Below, piece after piece: positions 39,116 through 48,214 of a stretch of DNA of 56,272 bases. The stretch is from Myxococcales bacterium. Its GTDB lineage: Bacteria; Myxococcota_A; Polyangia; Haliangiales; Haliangiaceae. The position numbers and the translations under genes were made by a program. Each line of letters begins with the position of its first letter. The stretch's first letter is position 1. The notes under the pieces were generated by a model. The model did no database searches, was not told where the DNA came from, and saw only the letters and a program-made list of their open reading frames with translations. The stretch spans positions 1 through 56,272 of the forward strand of contig JAQBQF010000364.1 of NCBI GenBank assembly GCA_028287115.1, given 5' to 3'.

Positions 39116-40626
39116 TCCGTGGCGTCGCGATCATGGTCGCGCTCGCGGTGTGCACGACCGCAGCTGCCGAGACGCGGCGTGTCGCGGTCGTGATCGGCAA
39201 CAACGCCGGTGACGATACCAAGGCGTCGCTCCGCTATGCCGAGCTGGATGCCGACAAGCTCGCGCGGGTCCTCGTCGAGCTGGGTGGCGTGGCTCCCGGC
39301 GATCTGTTCCTGTTGCAAGGCAAAGACCTACGAGCGCTCGAGTCCACGCTGGGCCGGGCGAAGGCGAGGATCGCCGGCTATCGCGGTCGCCTCGATCACG
39401 TGATCGTCATCTTCTACTTCTCCGGTCACTCGGACGGCGTCGCACTGGAGCTCGGCCACGACCGCTTCACGTTCGCCGCGCTACGCGACTGGCTGAGGGA
39501 CGCCGGCGGCGACGTCCGCCTCGCGGTGGTCGATTCGTGCAAGAGCGGCGCGCTGCTCGCGAGCAAGGGCGGGACACCCGGGCCCGCGTTTCACATCCGG
39601 CTCGCCGACGAGCTCGCGAGCACCGGCGAGGCGCTGTTGACCTCGAGCGCCGCCGACGAGAGCGCGCTCGAATCCAGGGAGATCGGCGGCTCGTTCTTCA
39701 CCCATCATCTCGTCTCGGGGCTGCGCGGTGCAGCGGATTCTTCGGGCGATGGGCGCGTCACCCTGACGGAGGCATACCAGTACGCCTACAAGCACACGAT
39801 CGCGACCTCCGGCGCGACGCTGGAGGGACCGCAGCACCCCACCTACGACTATCGGCTGAGTGGCGAAGGCGAGCTGGTCCTGACCGAGCTCGCATCGCCT
39901 TCGGCCAGCCTGACCGTCTCCGATGATTTCGACCGTGCCCTCGTCGTCGATGTCGTTCGCGCACAGGTGATCGCGGAGCTCGGCCACGGCGATCCGACGC
40001 GAATCGCGATCGAGCCGGGGAGATATACGGTCCGAACCTGGCGCGGTGGCCGCACGTTCGAGGCCACGATCGCGGTCGCCGCGAACCAGCAACGCATCGT
40101 CGCCTCGAACGAGCTGGCGGCGACGACGCTCGTCGGGTCGTCGACCAAAGGCGACCTCACAGTCGAGCCGCGGCACGTGCGTGCGATCGAGATCGGAGTC
40201 GCCGCGGGAGGTCAGGCCGCGATCGCGAAGCAGGTCGCGCTGCTCGACTCGCTCCACGCGGACGTCCGGTTTCCTGCGCTTCACGGCGCTTTCCTTGCGA
40301 TCGAAGCGAGCTCGCGGCGCGACGGATCGGTCCGCGAGACCAGCGGGTTCGTGTTCGTCGGGTTCCGGGCCGGACGGCCCCTCGGTCCGGTGAACGCCGC
40401 ATTCGGGGTCGACGTCGGTGGCGGTACCGTCGTGCAGGATCTCGGCAGCAGGTGGACGACCGGGGCGTTCGCGATCGGCGCGCTCGGCGAGCTGTCGCTG
40501 CCCGTGGGCCGACGGGTGGCGGTGTCACTCCAGGCTCACGTGCCGGCCACTCTCCTCAAAGCGGACGGCCACATCGCGCTGGTCACGCTACCCGCGGCGT
40601 GGCTTGGCATCGTGATCGCCCGATGA
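39112..40626 (+). CDS. Secreted caspase-like (peptidase C14) protein with C-terminal barrel-like region
   Basis: The 504-residue product starts with a GTG overlapping the anti-sigma stop (GTGA at 39112-39115). A signal peptide (MIRGVAIMVALAVCTTAAAE) is followed by a caspase fold: VVIGNNAG opening, His106 in FYFSGHSDG and Cys143 in VVDSCKSGA, the usual dyad, then SSAADESALES and a region with GDGRVTLTEAYQYAYKHT, typical of bacterial caspase-family proteins. From about residue 370 the sequence changes to beta-rich, Gly-rich strands (GFVFVGFRAGRPLGPVNAAFGVDVGGG...LPAAWLGIVIAR) ending like an outer-membrane barrel. It is thus predicted to be a protease at or beyond the outer membrane, made with its own sigma/anti-sigma pair. 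Confidence 0.88.
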   Translation: MIRGVAIMVALAVCTTAAAETRRVAVVIGNNAGDDTKASLRYAELDADKLARVLVELGGVAPGDLFLLQGKDLRALESTLGRAKARIAGYRGRLDHVIVIFYFSGHSDGVALELGHDRFTFAALRDWLRDAGGDVRLAVVDSCKSGALLASKGGTPGPAFHIRLADELASTGEALLTSSAADESALESREIGGSFFTHHLVSGLRGAADSSGDGRVTLTEAYQYAYKHTIATSGATLEGPQHPTYDYRLSGEGELVLTELASPSASLTVSDDFDRALVVDVVRAQVIAELGHGDPTRIAIEPGRYTVRTWRGGRTFEATIAVAANQQRIVASNELAATTLVGSSTKGDLTVEPRHVRAIEIGVAAGGQAAIAKQVALLDSLHADVRFPALHGAFLAIEASSRRDGSVRETSGFVFVGFRAGRPLGPVNAAFGVDVGGGTVVQDLGSRWTTGAFAIGALGELSLPVGRRVAVSLQAHVPATLLKADGHIALVTLPAAWLGIVIAR

Positions 40627-40678
40627 GTTTTCGTGCGCATCTCGGCCTCGCTCGGGGTGGTAGCTGTTCGAGGACCAC

Positions 40679-41653
40679 ATGATGATTCGTCTCTTATTGC
40701 CGCTGTTGATCGCGGCGGCCTGCAACGGCGTCAAGACCAACGCGACCACACCGGACGCGCCGCCGGATGCGTCGCAGTTCTCCGACGCGATGGAGCCACC
40801 GATCTCGCCCCACGATGATGAAGGTGGCGAGGTTCGCCTCGAGTGGATCCACGATAGCGCCGGTCGCAACACCGCCCGCGCGACGGCGTTCTTCTACAAG
40901 CAGGAGAATCCGGCCTGGCACATGCTCCCCGCGTTTCCCGGCTGCGTCGACGTTCGCGCGCGCACCACCTGGCCGCTCGCGCAGGGCGCCGCGACGTATG
41001 TCGACGTCGGCAGCGTGTTCGTCGAATCGCAGCACGGCTCCGCGCTCGTGCTCGCGAAGGACTCGACCGGGCGCGATGGCGGCACGGCGACGGAGGACTT
41101 CCTCGGGCGCCCGCACGATCTGTGGTGGAAGAAGCTGCCCGACTTCACCGCCAACGACGGCGACACGTACTACCCGCCGGATGCGCTGTACAACGTGCTG
41201 CTCGCCGGCACGAACGAGTGGCCGGCGAAGGTCTACGCCGGCGTCGCCTACATGCCGGCGTCGTTCACGCCGGTCACACCGCCGGAAGACACGAGCTTCG
41301 GACTCCCCGCCGGGCCGCTCGCGACCACGTACACGCGCGGGACCAACGCGAACCTGCCGGCTGATTGGGGCGGGTCCTACGAGACCGTGTTCACGAGCCC
41401 CAACTTCGTGGATAGCAAGGGCGTGGAGCTGCCCATCGTGGTGTGCCGGTCCGACCTCGAGGCCGGCGCGACCACGGTGCCGTCGGCGTTCGTCGACCTC
41501 ATCCGCAGCTACGCGACGGGAACACTGATCCGCCAGGTGGTGGTCGATCACATCGTCGAGTTCAGCGACGGATCGCCGCGTGCGACCGCGAACCGCAAGC
41601 GCCTCGACGTGCTGGGCATCCGGTCTTACACGACGACCTGGTCCGCGATCTGA
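40679..41653 (+). CDS. Lipoprotein of unknown function
   Basis: The 324-residue product has a signal peptide with lipobox AAAC (Cys15) and a low-complexity TTPDAPPDASQFSDA linker common in myxobacterial lipoproteins. The mature part is beta-rich (RLEWIHDSAGRNTARATAFF, TYVDVGSVFVESQHGSALVLA) and ends VDHIVEFSDGSPRATANRKR. No family was recognised. It follows the caspase gene by 52 bases on the same strand and may be its last operon member. Start at ATG 40679; a second ATG one codon later is equally possible. Confidence 0.82.
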   Translation: MMIRLLLPLLIAAACNGVKTNATTPDAPPDASQFSDAMEPPISPHDDEGGEVRLEWIHDSAGRNTARATAFFYKQENPAWHMLPAFPGCVDVRARTTWPLAQGAATYVDVGSVFVESQHGSALVLAKDSTGRDGGTATEDFLGRPHDLWWKKLPDFTANDGDTYYPPDALYNVLLAGTNEWPAKVYAGVAYMPASFTPVTPPEDTSFGLPAGPLATTYTRGTNANLPADWGGSYETVFTSPNFVDSKGVELPIVVCRSDLEAGATTVPSAFVDLIRSYATGTLIRQVVVDHIVEFSDGSPRATANRKRLDVLGIRSYTTTWSAI

Positions 41654-41693
41654 GCAGTCGCGACGCGCTCGAATTCCGGTATCTTGCGCGCGC

Positions 41694-44393
41694 ATGCGGC
41701 ACTCGATCGCGATCACCATCCTCGTCGGCTGTTCTTCCTCGGCGCCGCGGATCACCGTGCCGGCACCGCCGCCGACCGGCGAGCCGACGCAGGTCGTCGA
41801 GAAGCTTCCGGATCCCGCGCCGCCCGTGGTGCGGCTCTCCGGCGACGTGACGCCGATCCGGCAGCGCCTCGAGCTGACGATCGTTCCGACCGCAGATCAC
41901 GTGACCGGGACGACGCACGTCGATGCCACGGTCGTGAAGCCGACGCGCGTCGTCTGGCTCGACGCGACCGACCTGAAGATCTCGCGGGCCACGCTCGACG
42001 GGAAGCCGGCGCGCGTGATCGCCGGCGGCAACGACTTCGTCGGGATCACGACCGATGTGGAGCTCGCACGAGGGCCGCTCGCGATCGATCTCGCGTTCGA
42101 AGCAGGGATCGATCGCACGCGGAGCCGCGGCGTGTATGCCGAGAAGGAAGGTGCGGAGACGTATGCGTACACGTTCTTCGAACCGATCGATGCGCGACGC
42201 GCGTTCCCGTGCTTCGACGAGCCCGCCTACAAGATTCCGTGGCAGCTGACGTTTCACGTCAAGCAAGATCACGTCGCGCTCGCGAACGCCGCCGTCGCGT
42301 CCGAGATCCCGGAGCCCGCGGGCATGAAGCGCGTCGAGCTCGCGGAATCCAAGCCGATGCCGAGCTATCTCGTCGCATTCGTCGTCGGTCCGTTCGAGGT
42401 GATCGACGGTGGTACCGGCGGCCGCGCGAAGACACCGATCAGGTTCGTCGTGCCGAAAGGCCGCTCGGGCGAGCTCGGTTGGGCCAAGCAAGTCACGCCG
42501 CGCGTGGTCGCCGCACTCGAAGACTACTTCGACATGGACTATCCGTTCGGCAAGCTCGATGTCGCCGTCGTGCCTCGCTACTGGGGAACGATGGAGCATC
42601 CGGGCATCGTCGCGATGGGCCAGCCGCTGACGCTGATCCGGCCCGAACAAGAGTCGCGCTCGCGCAAGCAGGCGTACGCCAATATCCTGGCGCACGAGCT
42701 CGCCCACTACTGGTTCGGCGACTACGTGACGATGGCGTGGTGGGACGACACCTGGCTCAACGAAGCGCTCGGCGAATGGATGGACATGATCATCACCGAT
42801 GCCGTCGAGCCCGGCTGGCGCTATCCGGACGACCGAGTCGGCTATGCGCTCGCTGCGATGAGCGCGGACGAGACGCTCTCGACCCATCCGATGCGGCGTG
42901 AAGTCACGACGAAGGAGGGCATCGCGACTTCGTTCGACAACGACATCACGTACTTCAAAGGCGCGACCGTGCTGCGCATGTTCGAGGCATGGACGGGCTC
43001 GACGCAGTGGCGCGACTTCATCCGCGGCTACTTGCGTTCGCACGCGTGGAGCAATGCATCGGCCGATGACTTCATCGGCGCGATGAAGTCGCTGCGCGAT
43101 GGCAAGGTCGCGAAGGCGTTCTCGAGCTTCCTGTCACAGCCCGGGGTCCCGCGCGTCGAGGTCGAGATGCATTGCGAACCGCACCACGAGGCGATCGTGC
43201 TGCGCCAGCGCCGTTCGTTGCCCGCGGGCCTCACCGATCCGGCGCCGCAGCCGTGGGACGTTCCGGTGTGCGTACGGTTTGGAGATGCCACCCGCGTCGA
43301 CGAACAGTGCGTCGACCTCGCCGAGGCGGAGGCGCGGATCGATCTCATCGTACAGAAGACCAAGGTGCACTGGTGTCCGACGTGGATCGTCGCGAACGCC
43401 GGCGCGCGCGGTTATTATCGCTCGGTGATCGATCCGAAGGGCGCGCTCGCGCTGCTCGATCTCAAGGCGCCGACCGCGAAGGTCGCCAAGCTCACGGCTG
43501 CCGAGAAGATGATGACGATCGCGGATCTGCGCTCGATGGTGCAGCGCGACGAGCTCCCGATCGATCGGCTGCTCGCGCTCGTGCCTTCGATCGTGGCGGA
43601 TCCCGATCCCAAGGTCGCCACCTGGGCGCTCGAGGCGGCGAGCTTTCATGCCGACGCCCTCGAGGACAAGCTGTACCTCGCGGACCGCGCGTGGCGAACG
43701 CGGACGTTCGCGTCGTCGGCGCGTCAGCTCGGATGGCATCGCGACAAGGCCGACTCCGACGAGCGTCACCAGCTTCGCCAGCAACTCGTCCCGATGATCG
43801 CGCGCCACGATGACAAGCTCGGAACCGAAGCCGAGAAGCTCGCCGAGCGCTGGCTCGCGGACCGCGCGGGAGTCGACGATGATCTCGTCGGAGCTGTGCT
43901 GCGGGTCGCGGCCTATCGCGGCGATGCAGCGCGGTTCGAGCGGTTCCTCACGGCCGCCAAGGCCGCACGCGATCGCTCCGAGCAGAATCGCATTCTCGGG
44001 GCGTTCGGAGGATTCCGCGATCCCGCGCTCGCGACGCGGGCCCTCGATCTCGTGCTCGGCCACGACTTCGATCTGCGCGAGTCCGTGTCGATCATCTACG
44101 GCGTGCTCTACGATCGCGATACGCGCGACCTCGCGCTTCGATGGCTTGCCACGCACATCGACGAGCTCCTCGGCCGGATGCGATCCGACGAGGCCTCCGG
44201 CTTTCTGTCGGCGATCGCCGGCGCGTCGTGCGATCCGAAGAGCCGCGCAACGATCGGCGAGCTGGTCACCGCTCGCGCTGCCAAGGTCGAGGGCGCGCAA
44301 GCCGCCACGGCACGGGGCCTCGAGCAGAGTGATCAGTGCATCGCCGAGCTCGGCCGCGAGCTACCCTCGTTGACGCGCTTCCTCGTGAAGTGA
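41694..44393 (+). CDS. M1-family aminopeptidase lipoprotein
   Basis: From ATG 41694 the product is 899 residues: a lipoprotein signal (MRHSIAITILVGCSSS, Cys13), an N-terminal beta domain, then the zinc metallopeptidase core with GTMEHPGIVAMG (the GxMEN-type substrate loop, here GTMEH) and HELAHYWFGDY (H334-H338), followed by the zinc Glu in TWLNEALGEW. The remaining about 400 residues are helical, matching the C-terminal domain of M1/ERAP1-like enzymes. It is thus a periplasm- or surface-located aminopeptidase, probably for scavenging peptides. The following gene is a second secreted metallopeptidase (M13), in the same orientation. Confidence 0.92.
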   Translation: MRHSIAITILVGCSSSAPRITVPAPPPTGEPTQVVEKLPDPAPPVVRLSGDVTPIRQRLELTIVPTADHVTGTTHVDATVVKPTRVVWLDATDLKISRATLDGKPARVIAGGNDFVGITTDVELARGPLAIDLAFEAGIDRTRSRGVYAEKEGAETYAYTFFEPIDARRAFPCFDEPAYKIPWQLTFHVKQDHVALANAAVASEIPEPAGMKRVELAESKPMPSYLVAFVVGPFEVIDGGTGGRAKTPIRFVVPKGRSGELGWAKQVTPRVVAALEDYFDMDYPFGKLDVAVVPRYWGTMEHPGIVAMGQPLTLIRPEQESRSRKQAYANILAHELAHYWFGDYVTMAWWDDTWLNEALGEWMDMIITDAVEPGWRYPDDRVGYALAAMSADETLSTHPMRREVTTKEGIATSFDNDITYFKGATVLRMFEAWTGSTQWRDFIRGYLRSHAWSNASADDFIGAMKSLRDGKVAKAFSSFLSQPGVPRVEVEMHCEPHHEAIVLRQRRSLPAGLTDPAPQPWDVPVCVRFGDATRVDEQCVDLAEAEARIDLIVQKTKVHWCPTWIVANAGARGYYRSVIDPKGALALLDLKAPTAKVAKLTAAEKMMTIADLRSMVQRDELPIDRLLALVPSIVADPDPKVATWALEAASFHADALEDKLYLADRAWRTRTFASSARQLGWHRDKADSDERHQLRQQLVPMIARHDDKLGTEAEKLAERWLADRAGVDDDLVGAVLRVAAYRGDAARFERFLTAAKAARDRSEQNRILGAFGGFRDPALATRALDLVLGHDFDLRESVSIIYGVLYDRDTRDLALRWLATHIDELLGRMRSDEASGFLSAIAGASCDPKSRATIGELVTARAAKVEGAQAATARGLEQSDQCIAELGRELPSLTRFLVK

Positions 44394-44420
44394 ACCACAG
44401 TCGCGGTGCGCTGAAAGAAA

Positions 44421-44447
44421 TGCGACACCTGCGACAGCTGCGACAAG
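44421..44447. repeat. Three 9-bp repeats of TGCGACA
   Basis: TGCGACACC, TGCGACAGC and TGCGACAAG follow one another exactly (44421-44447) in the gap between the two peptidase genes. Their position about 70-100 bases before the M13 start would suit a regulator binding site, but no regulator is known. Confidence 0.5.
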
Positions 44448-44518
44448 CGTCGAAACTTCATAGAACTCGCGCCCGGCAGTGGTACTGCATCGGCGTTCGA
44501 AAATTTATCGGAGAGTTC

Positions 44519-46651
44519 ATGCGCATCACGCTTTCGATCATCCTCATCGCCGCCGCGTGCGGCTCTGGCAAGTCGCCCACGAAGACCTCCCCTGATCCGG
44601 CTCCGGTCACGACGCCCGAGGTTGCCGCGCCCGCGCCGGGACCAGCGTCTGCGGCGCCCGATGTCGCGCCTGCGCCGACCAAGCCGGTGTCGAACAAGTC
44701 GCTCGCAGAGATCGGCCTCGATCCCGCCGCGCTCGATAAGACCGCGGACCCGTGCGAGGACTTCTATCAGTTCGCGTGCGGCGGCTGGATCGCGAAGACG
44801 CAGATTCCGGCAGACAAGCCGACCGCAATGCGCAGCTTCGTCGACATCCAAGACCGCAACCTCGAGTACGAGCACGACGTGCTCGAGAAGGCGCGGACCA
44901 AGCCGGGCAACGACACGATCGCCAAGCAACTCGGAGCGTTCTACGGATCGTGCGTCGACGAGGCCGCGATCGAGAAGGCCGGCATCAAGCCGATCAAGCC
45001 GATGCTCGACGTGGTCGGCAACGTCAAAGATGCGAAGTCGCTGACCAAAGCGGTCACCGTGCTTCATAGCCAAGGCTTCAGCGCGCTGTTTCCGATGGGC
45101 CCGGTGCAGGACTCCGCGGATGCGCGCAACGTGATCGCCGGCATCGATCAAGGCGGCATCGGCCTGCCCGACCGCGATTACTATCTCAAGGACGATCCGC
45201 AATCGAAGACGCTGCGTGCCGACTACGAGACGTACGTCGCCGACATGCTGGTCGAAGCAGGTCACAAGGCCGATGCAGCGAAGCAGGAAGCCACGGACAT
45301 CGTCGCGCTCGAGACCGAGATCGCGAAGGTCTCGAAAGACAAGGTCGCCCGCCGCGATCCCAAGGGCACGTACAACAAGATCAACCGCGCCGGCGTGGCC
45401 AAGCAGATGAGCCACTTCGAGTGGGACGTGTTCTGGAAGGGCGTCGGCCTGAAGGACGTCAAAGATGTGACCGTCAGCTCGCCGGAATTTCTCGCGGGGC
45501 TCGACGCGCTGATCGTCAAGACCAAGCCCGAGATCTGGCGCAACTACCTCACCGCGTACGTGATGCGAGCGGCCGCGCCCATCTTGACGAAGAAGCTCGA
45601 GGAACGCGCGTTCAAGTTCTTCGCGAAGATCACGGGCACCGAGCAGATGGAGCCGCGGTGGAAGCGCTGCACGGGTCGGACCGATGGTGCGCTCGGCGAT
45701 CTGCTCGGCCAGGCGTTCGTGCGCGACAAGTTTGCGGGCGCGAGCAAGTCGGCCGCCGAAGACCAAGTCCACGCGATCAATGCGGCGATGAAGGCGAACC
45801 TCGCGGCGTTGCCTTGGATGGACGCGACCACGAAGGCGAAGGCGGATCAGAAGCTCGCCGCGATGACCTATCAGATCGGTTATCCGAAGCGCTGGAAGAA
45901 CTACAGTTTCTCGATCGATCCCAAGGCGTGGGGAGCAAACGCGATCTCCGCGGACAAGGCCGAGACCGCGCGCCAGCTCGCGAAGATCGGCAAGCCCGTC
46001 GACAAAGACGACTGGCAGATGACCGTGCCGCAGGTGAACGCGTACTACGACCCGCAGCTCAATGGCATGGTGTTCCCCGCCGGAATCCTGCAGAAGCCGT
46101 TCTACAGCGTGGACTCGTCGATCCCGGTCAACCTCGGCGGCATGGGCGTGGTCGTCGGTCACGAGCTGACGCACGGCTTCGATGATCAAGGCGCGCAGTA
46201 CGACGCCGACGGCAACCTGACGAACTGGTGGCAGCCCGAAACGGAGAAGCTGTTCAAGCAGCGCACGCAGTGCGTGATCGATCAGTACAGCAAATATGAA
46301 GTTGCCGGGGCGACGAAGCTCAACGGTGCGAACACCGTCGGCGAGAACATCGCAGACATCGGCGGCACCAAGCTCGCGCTCTCGGCGTATCGGACGCTGC
46401 GAGCGTCGGCACCCGACACGGTCATCGCGGACGGGTTCACCGAGGATCAGCAGTTCTTCCTCGGTTACGGTCAGGCGTGGTGCGCGAAGATGCGTCCCGA
46501 GTTCGAGAAGTTTCTCGCGACCATCGACGTCCACTCGCCTCCGAAGTGGCGCGTCAACGGAGCCGTGTCTGCGACGCCGGACTTTGCGAAGACCTGGCGT
46601 TGCAAGGTCGGCGCGAAGATGCGTCCGGCGAACCAGTGCGTCGTCTGGTAG
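44519..46651 (+). CDS. M13-family (neprilysin-like) metallopeptidase lipoprotein
   Basis: From ATG 44519 (GGAGAG just upstream) the product is 710 residues with a lipobox AAAC (Cys15) and a long Pro/Ala/Thr linker. The N-terminal M13 region includes DPCEDFYQFACGGW (family signature), and the zinc site VVGHELTHGFDDQGAQYD (H548-H552) is followed by ENIADIGG with the third zinc ligand. The end matches the family: HSPPKWRVNG and a terminal CVVW-type stretch (ANQCVVW). Secreted neprilysin-like enzymes degrade small peptides outside the cell. A longer upstream reading frame lacks signal-peptide logic. It is the second of two tandem secreted metallopeptidases. Confidence 0.93.
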   Translation: MRITLSIILIAAACGSGKSPTKTSPDPAPVTTPEVAAPAPGPASAAPDVAPAPTKPVSNKSLAEIGLDPAALDKTADPCEDFYQFACGGWIAKTQIPADKPTAMRSFVDIQDRNLEYEHDVLEKARTKPGNDTIAKQLGAFYGSCVDEAAIEKAGIKPIKPMLDVVGNVKDAKSLTKAVTVLHSQGFSALFPMGPVQDSADARNVIAGIDQGGIGLPDRDYYLKDDPQSKTLRADYETYVADMLVEAGHKADAAKQEATDIVALETEIAKVSKDKVARRDPKGTYNKINRAGVAKQMSHFEWDVFWKGVGLKDVKDVTVSSPEFLAGLDALIVKTKPEIWRNYLTAYVMRAAAPILTKKLEERAFKFFAKITGTEQMEPRWKRCTGRTDGALGDLLGQAFVRDKFAGASKSAAEDQVHAINAAMKANLAALPWMDATTKAKADQKLAAMTYQIGYPKRWKNYSFSIDPKAWGANAISADKAETARQLAKIGKPVDKDDWQMTVPQVNAYYDPQLNGMVFPAGILQKPFYSVDSSIPVNLGGMGVVVGHELTHGFDDQGAQYDADGNLTNWWQPETEKLFKQRTQCVIDQYSKYEVAGATKLNGANTVGENIADIGGTKLALSAYRTLRASAPDTVIADGFTEDQQFFLGYGQAWCAKMRPEFEKFLATIDVHSPPKWRVNGAVSATPDFAKTWRCKVGAKMRPANQCVVW

Positions 46652-47044
46652 TTATCGGCAGGCGCCTTCGATGCACTGCGAGTCGGGCGGGCAGCTCGTA
46701 AAGCACGCCTGACACGTCGTGAACGCCGGTCCAACACACCACGCGGTCCTCGCGCCGCACGTCGTCGGGCACAGTCCGCCTGCACCATCGGGACCGCCGC
46801 ACTTGTTCGTGCAGCTCGACGGCGGTGGTGGTGGCGGAGGCGGAAGCGCAGCCTGGCACGTATGAGCCACGCAGCTCTTGCTGCAGCAAGCCGAGCTTGC
46901 CGAGCAGGACCTTCCGTTCGCTCTACAAGCAAGCTCCTCGGGTTGCGCCGAGGCCGCATCAGAGCCGGTCTGCAACTCGCTATGACAGCCCACCGAGACG
47001 AACGCCACGAACGCCAACGTCAGCAGTCGCAAGAAATTTGTCAT
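46652..47044 (-). CDS. Cysteine-rich lipoprotein with knottin-like module
   Basis: The 130-residue product has a lipoprotein signal (MTNFLRLLTLAFVAFVSVGC, Cys20), then a compact Cys-rich module (ACRANGRSCSASSACCSKSCVAHTC) with the spacing of small disulfide-stabilised folds, a polyproline hinge of eight Pro (residues about 69-76), and a second Cys module (CTNKCGGPDGAGGLCPTTC, then CVGPAFTTCQACFTSCPPDSQC). The first module resembles knottin-type folds, which is a pattern judgement. The gene starts close to the convergent M13 gene (stops adjacent) and has no obvious partner. Confidence 0.78.
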   Translation of the reverse strand: MTNFLRLLTLAFVAFVSVGCHSELQTGSDAASAQPEELACRANGRSCSASSACCSKSCVAHTCQAALPPPPPPPPSSCTNKCGGPDGAGGLCPTTCGARTAWCVGPAFTTCQACFTSCPPDSQCIEGACR

Positions 47045-47146
47045 GAAGCACGCTAGGGCGACGCGTCTTCAGCGGTCAAGACAGCGACCCCTGGGGACTT
47101 GCGCGGCACTGCACACGTTCGTGTGAACACGCGCGTTGTCAGCGAA

Positions 47147-48214
47147 TCACGCGAAGGCGTTGCGCACGATCGGATCGGCGAGCTTGAGCGCGGTCACGCG
47201 CGACGTCGGATCGGCTCCGCCGAGCACGGCGATCACGAGCTCGCCGAACGGACGACGCGCCTTGCGGTTATCGACGATCCGCTGACCGAGTGCACGCACG
47301 AGACCGCCGGGATCGATGTTCGGTAGCTCGATCGGTCCCGGCTTGAGCGCGGGTGCATCGCTCCACCGCGCGATCGCGTGCATCAGCGGCGCTTGCTCGG
47401 ACCAGATCGTCGTCAGCTCCTGCAGACCCAGCGGACGGCGCGCGAGCCGTTCTCCGAGCGCTGCGAAGCCGAGCCACGCGACCCACATCCGCGCGAGGAT
47501 CGGCGGCACCTTGTCGCGAGGTGCGTACTGGCGCGGACCGTACAGCTCGTTGAACCGCATCGAGGGCGTCAGGTGAAGTGCGGTATCGAGGGTCGCAGCC
47601 GCGGGCGCTTGCCACGGCGTGCCGAGGATCGCCGTGAATGCGGTGCTCGCTTGATCGCGTGCGGTCGCGAACGCAGCCGTGTCTTGTGCCACCCACGCGG
47701 CTTCGAGATCTGCGGTCGCGAAGATCGCATCTGCGATCGCCTGTTCGCGCGCGACCAGTGCGTCGTCGGCGGGCAACTGCGTGCCGATGATCGCCGGATC
47801 CTGGATCGATGCGATCTCCGCGAGGATCTCGTCGTGACCGACACCATCGTCACCGACCACGACGAGCGGACAGATCACGCTGTTGTAGTCGACAACCATA
47901 TGACCGCCGATTCGGAACACGCGGTTGAACGGGAACAGCCGGCACGATGCAGGCTTCGCGGCGCGGCCGTCCTCGACTTCGACCCGGCAGAGGCCGTCAT
48001 CTTCGAGGAACCAGCACCGATCGCGTGGGTTGAACGCGGTGACCGCGTCGCCGCGCCGCCGAACGAACGCAGCGATCTCCGGCCTGCGTGCGACGAGCTG
48101 GACGAGCTGCCCCGCCGTGACGTCGATTCCGATGCCGTGCCCTTTGCAGCACGCGCCGCAGCCTCGGCACTCGTACCGGAACCGCCGGTCGGGCCATGTG
48201 AAATAGACGCTCAC
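47147..48214 (-). CDS. YkgJ-family cysteine-cluster protein
   Basis: The 355-residue product starts at a GTG and carries the YkgJ/FliB-type Cys cluster: ECRGCGACCKGHG near residue 15, then DRCWFLEDDGLCRVE and ASCRLFPFNRVFRIGG, giving the CX2CX2CC...CX9C...C pattern thought to bind a metal or Fe-S cluster. The C-terminal part is helical and not recognised. Function unknown; family members are widespread and often conserved hypothetical. Divergent from the outer-membrane gene downstream of 48335. Confidence 0.85.
   Translation of the reverse strand: MSVYFTWPDRRFRYECRGCGACCKGHGIGIDVTAGQLVQLVARRPEIAAFVRRRGDAVTAFNPRDRCWFLEDDGLCRVEVEDGRAAKPASCRLFPFNRVFRIGGHMVVDYNSVICPLVVVGDDGVGHDEILAEIASIQDPAIIGTQLPADDALVAREQAIADAIFATADLEAAWVAQDTAAFATARDQASTAFTAILGTPWQAPAAATLDTALHLTPSMRFNELYGPRQYAPRDKVPPILARMWVAWLGFAALGERLARRPLGLQELTTIWSEQAPLMHAIARWSDAPALKPGPIELPNIDPGGLVRALGQRIVDNRKARRPFGELVIAVLGGADPTSRVTALKLADPIVRNAFA

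Noticed and set aside
44333..46534. 733-codon open frame antisense to the M13 gene
   Set aside because: Basic, low-complexity translation with no motif; the plus-strand frame has a full M13 signature. Long antisense frames are expected at this GC level.
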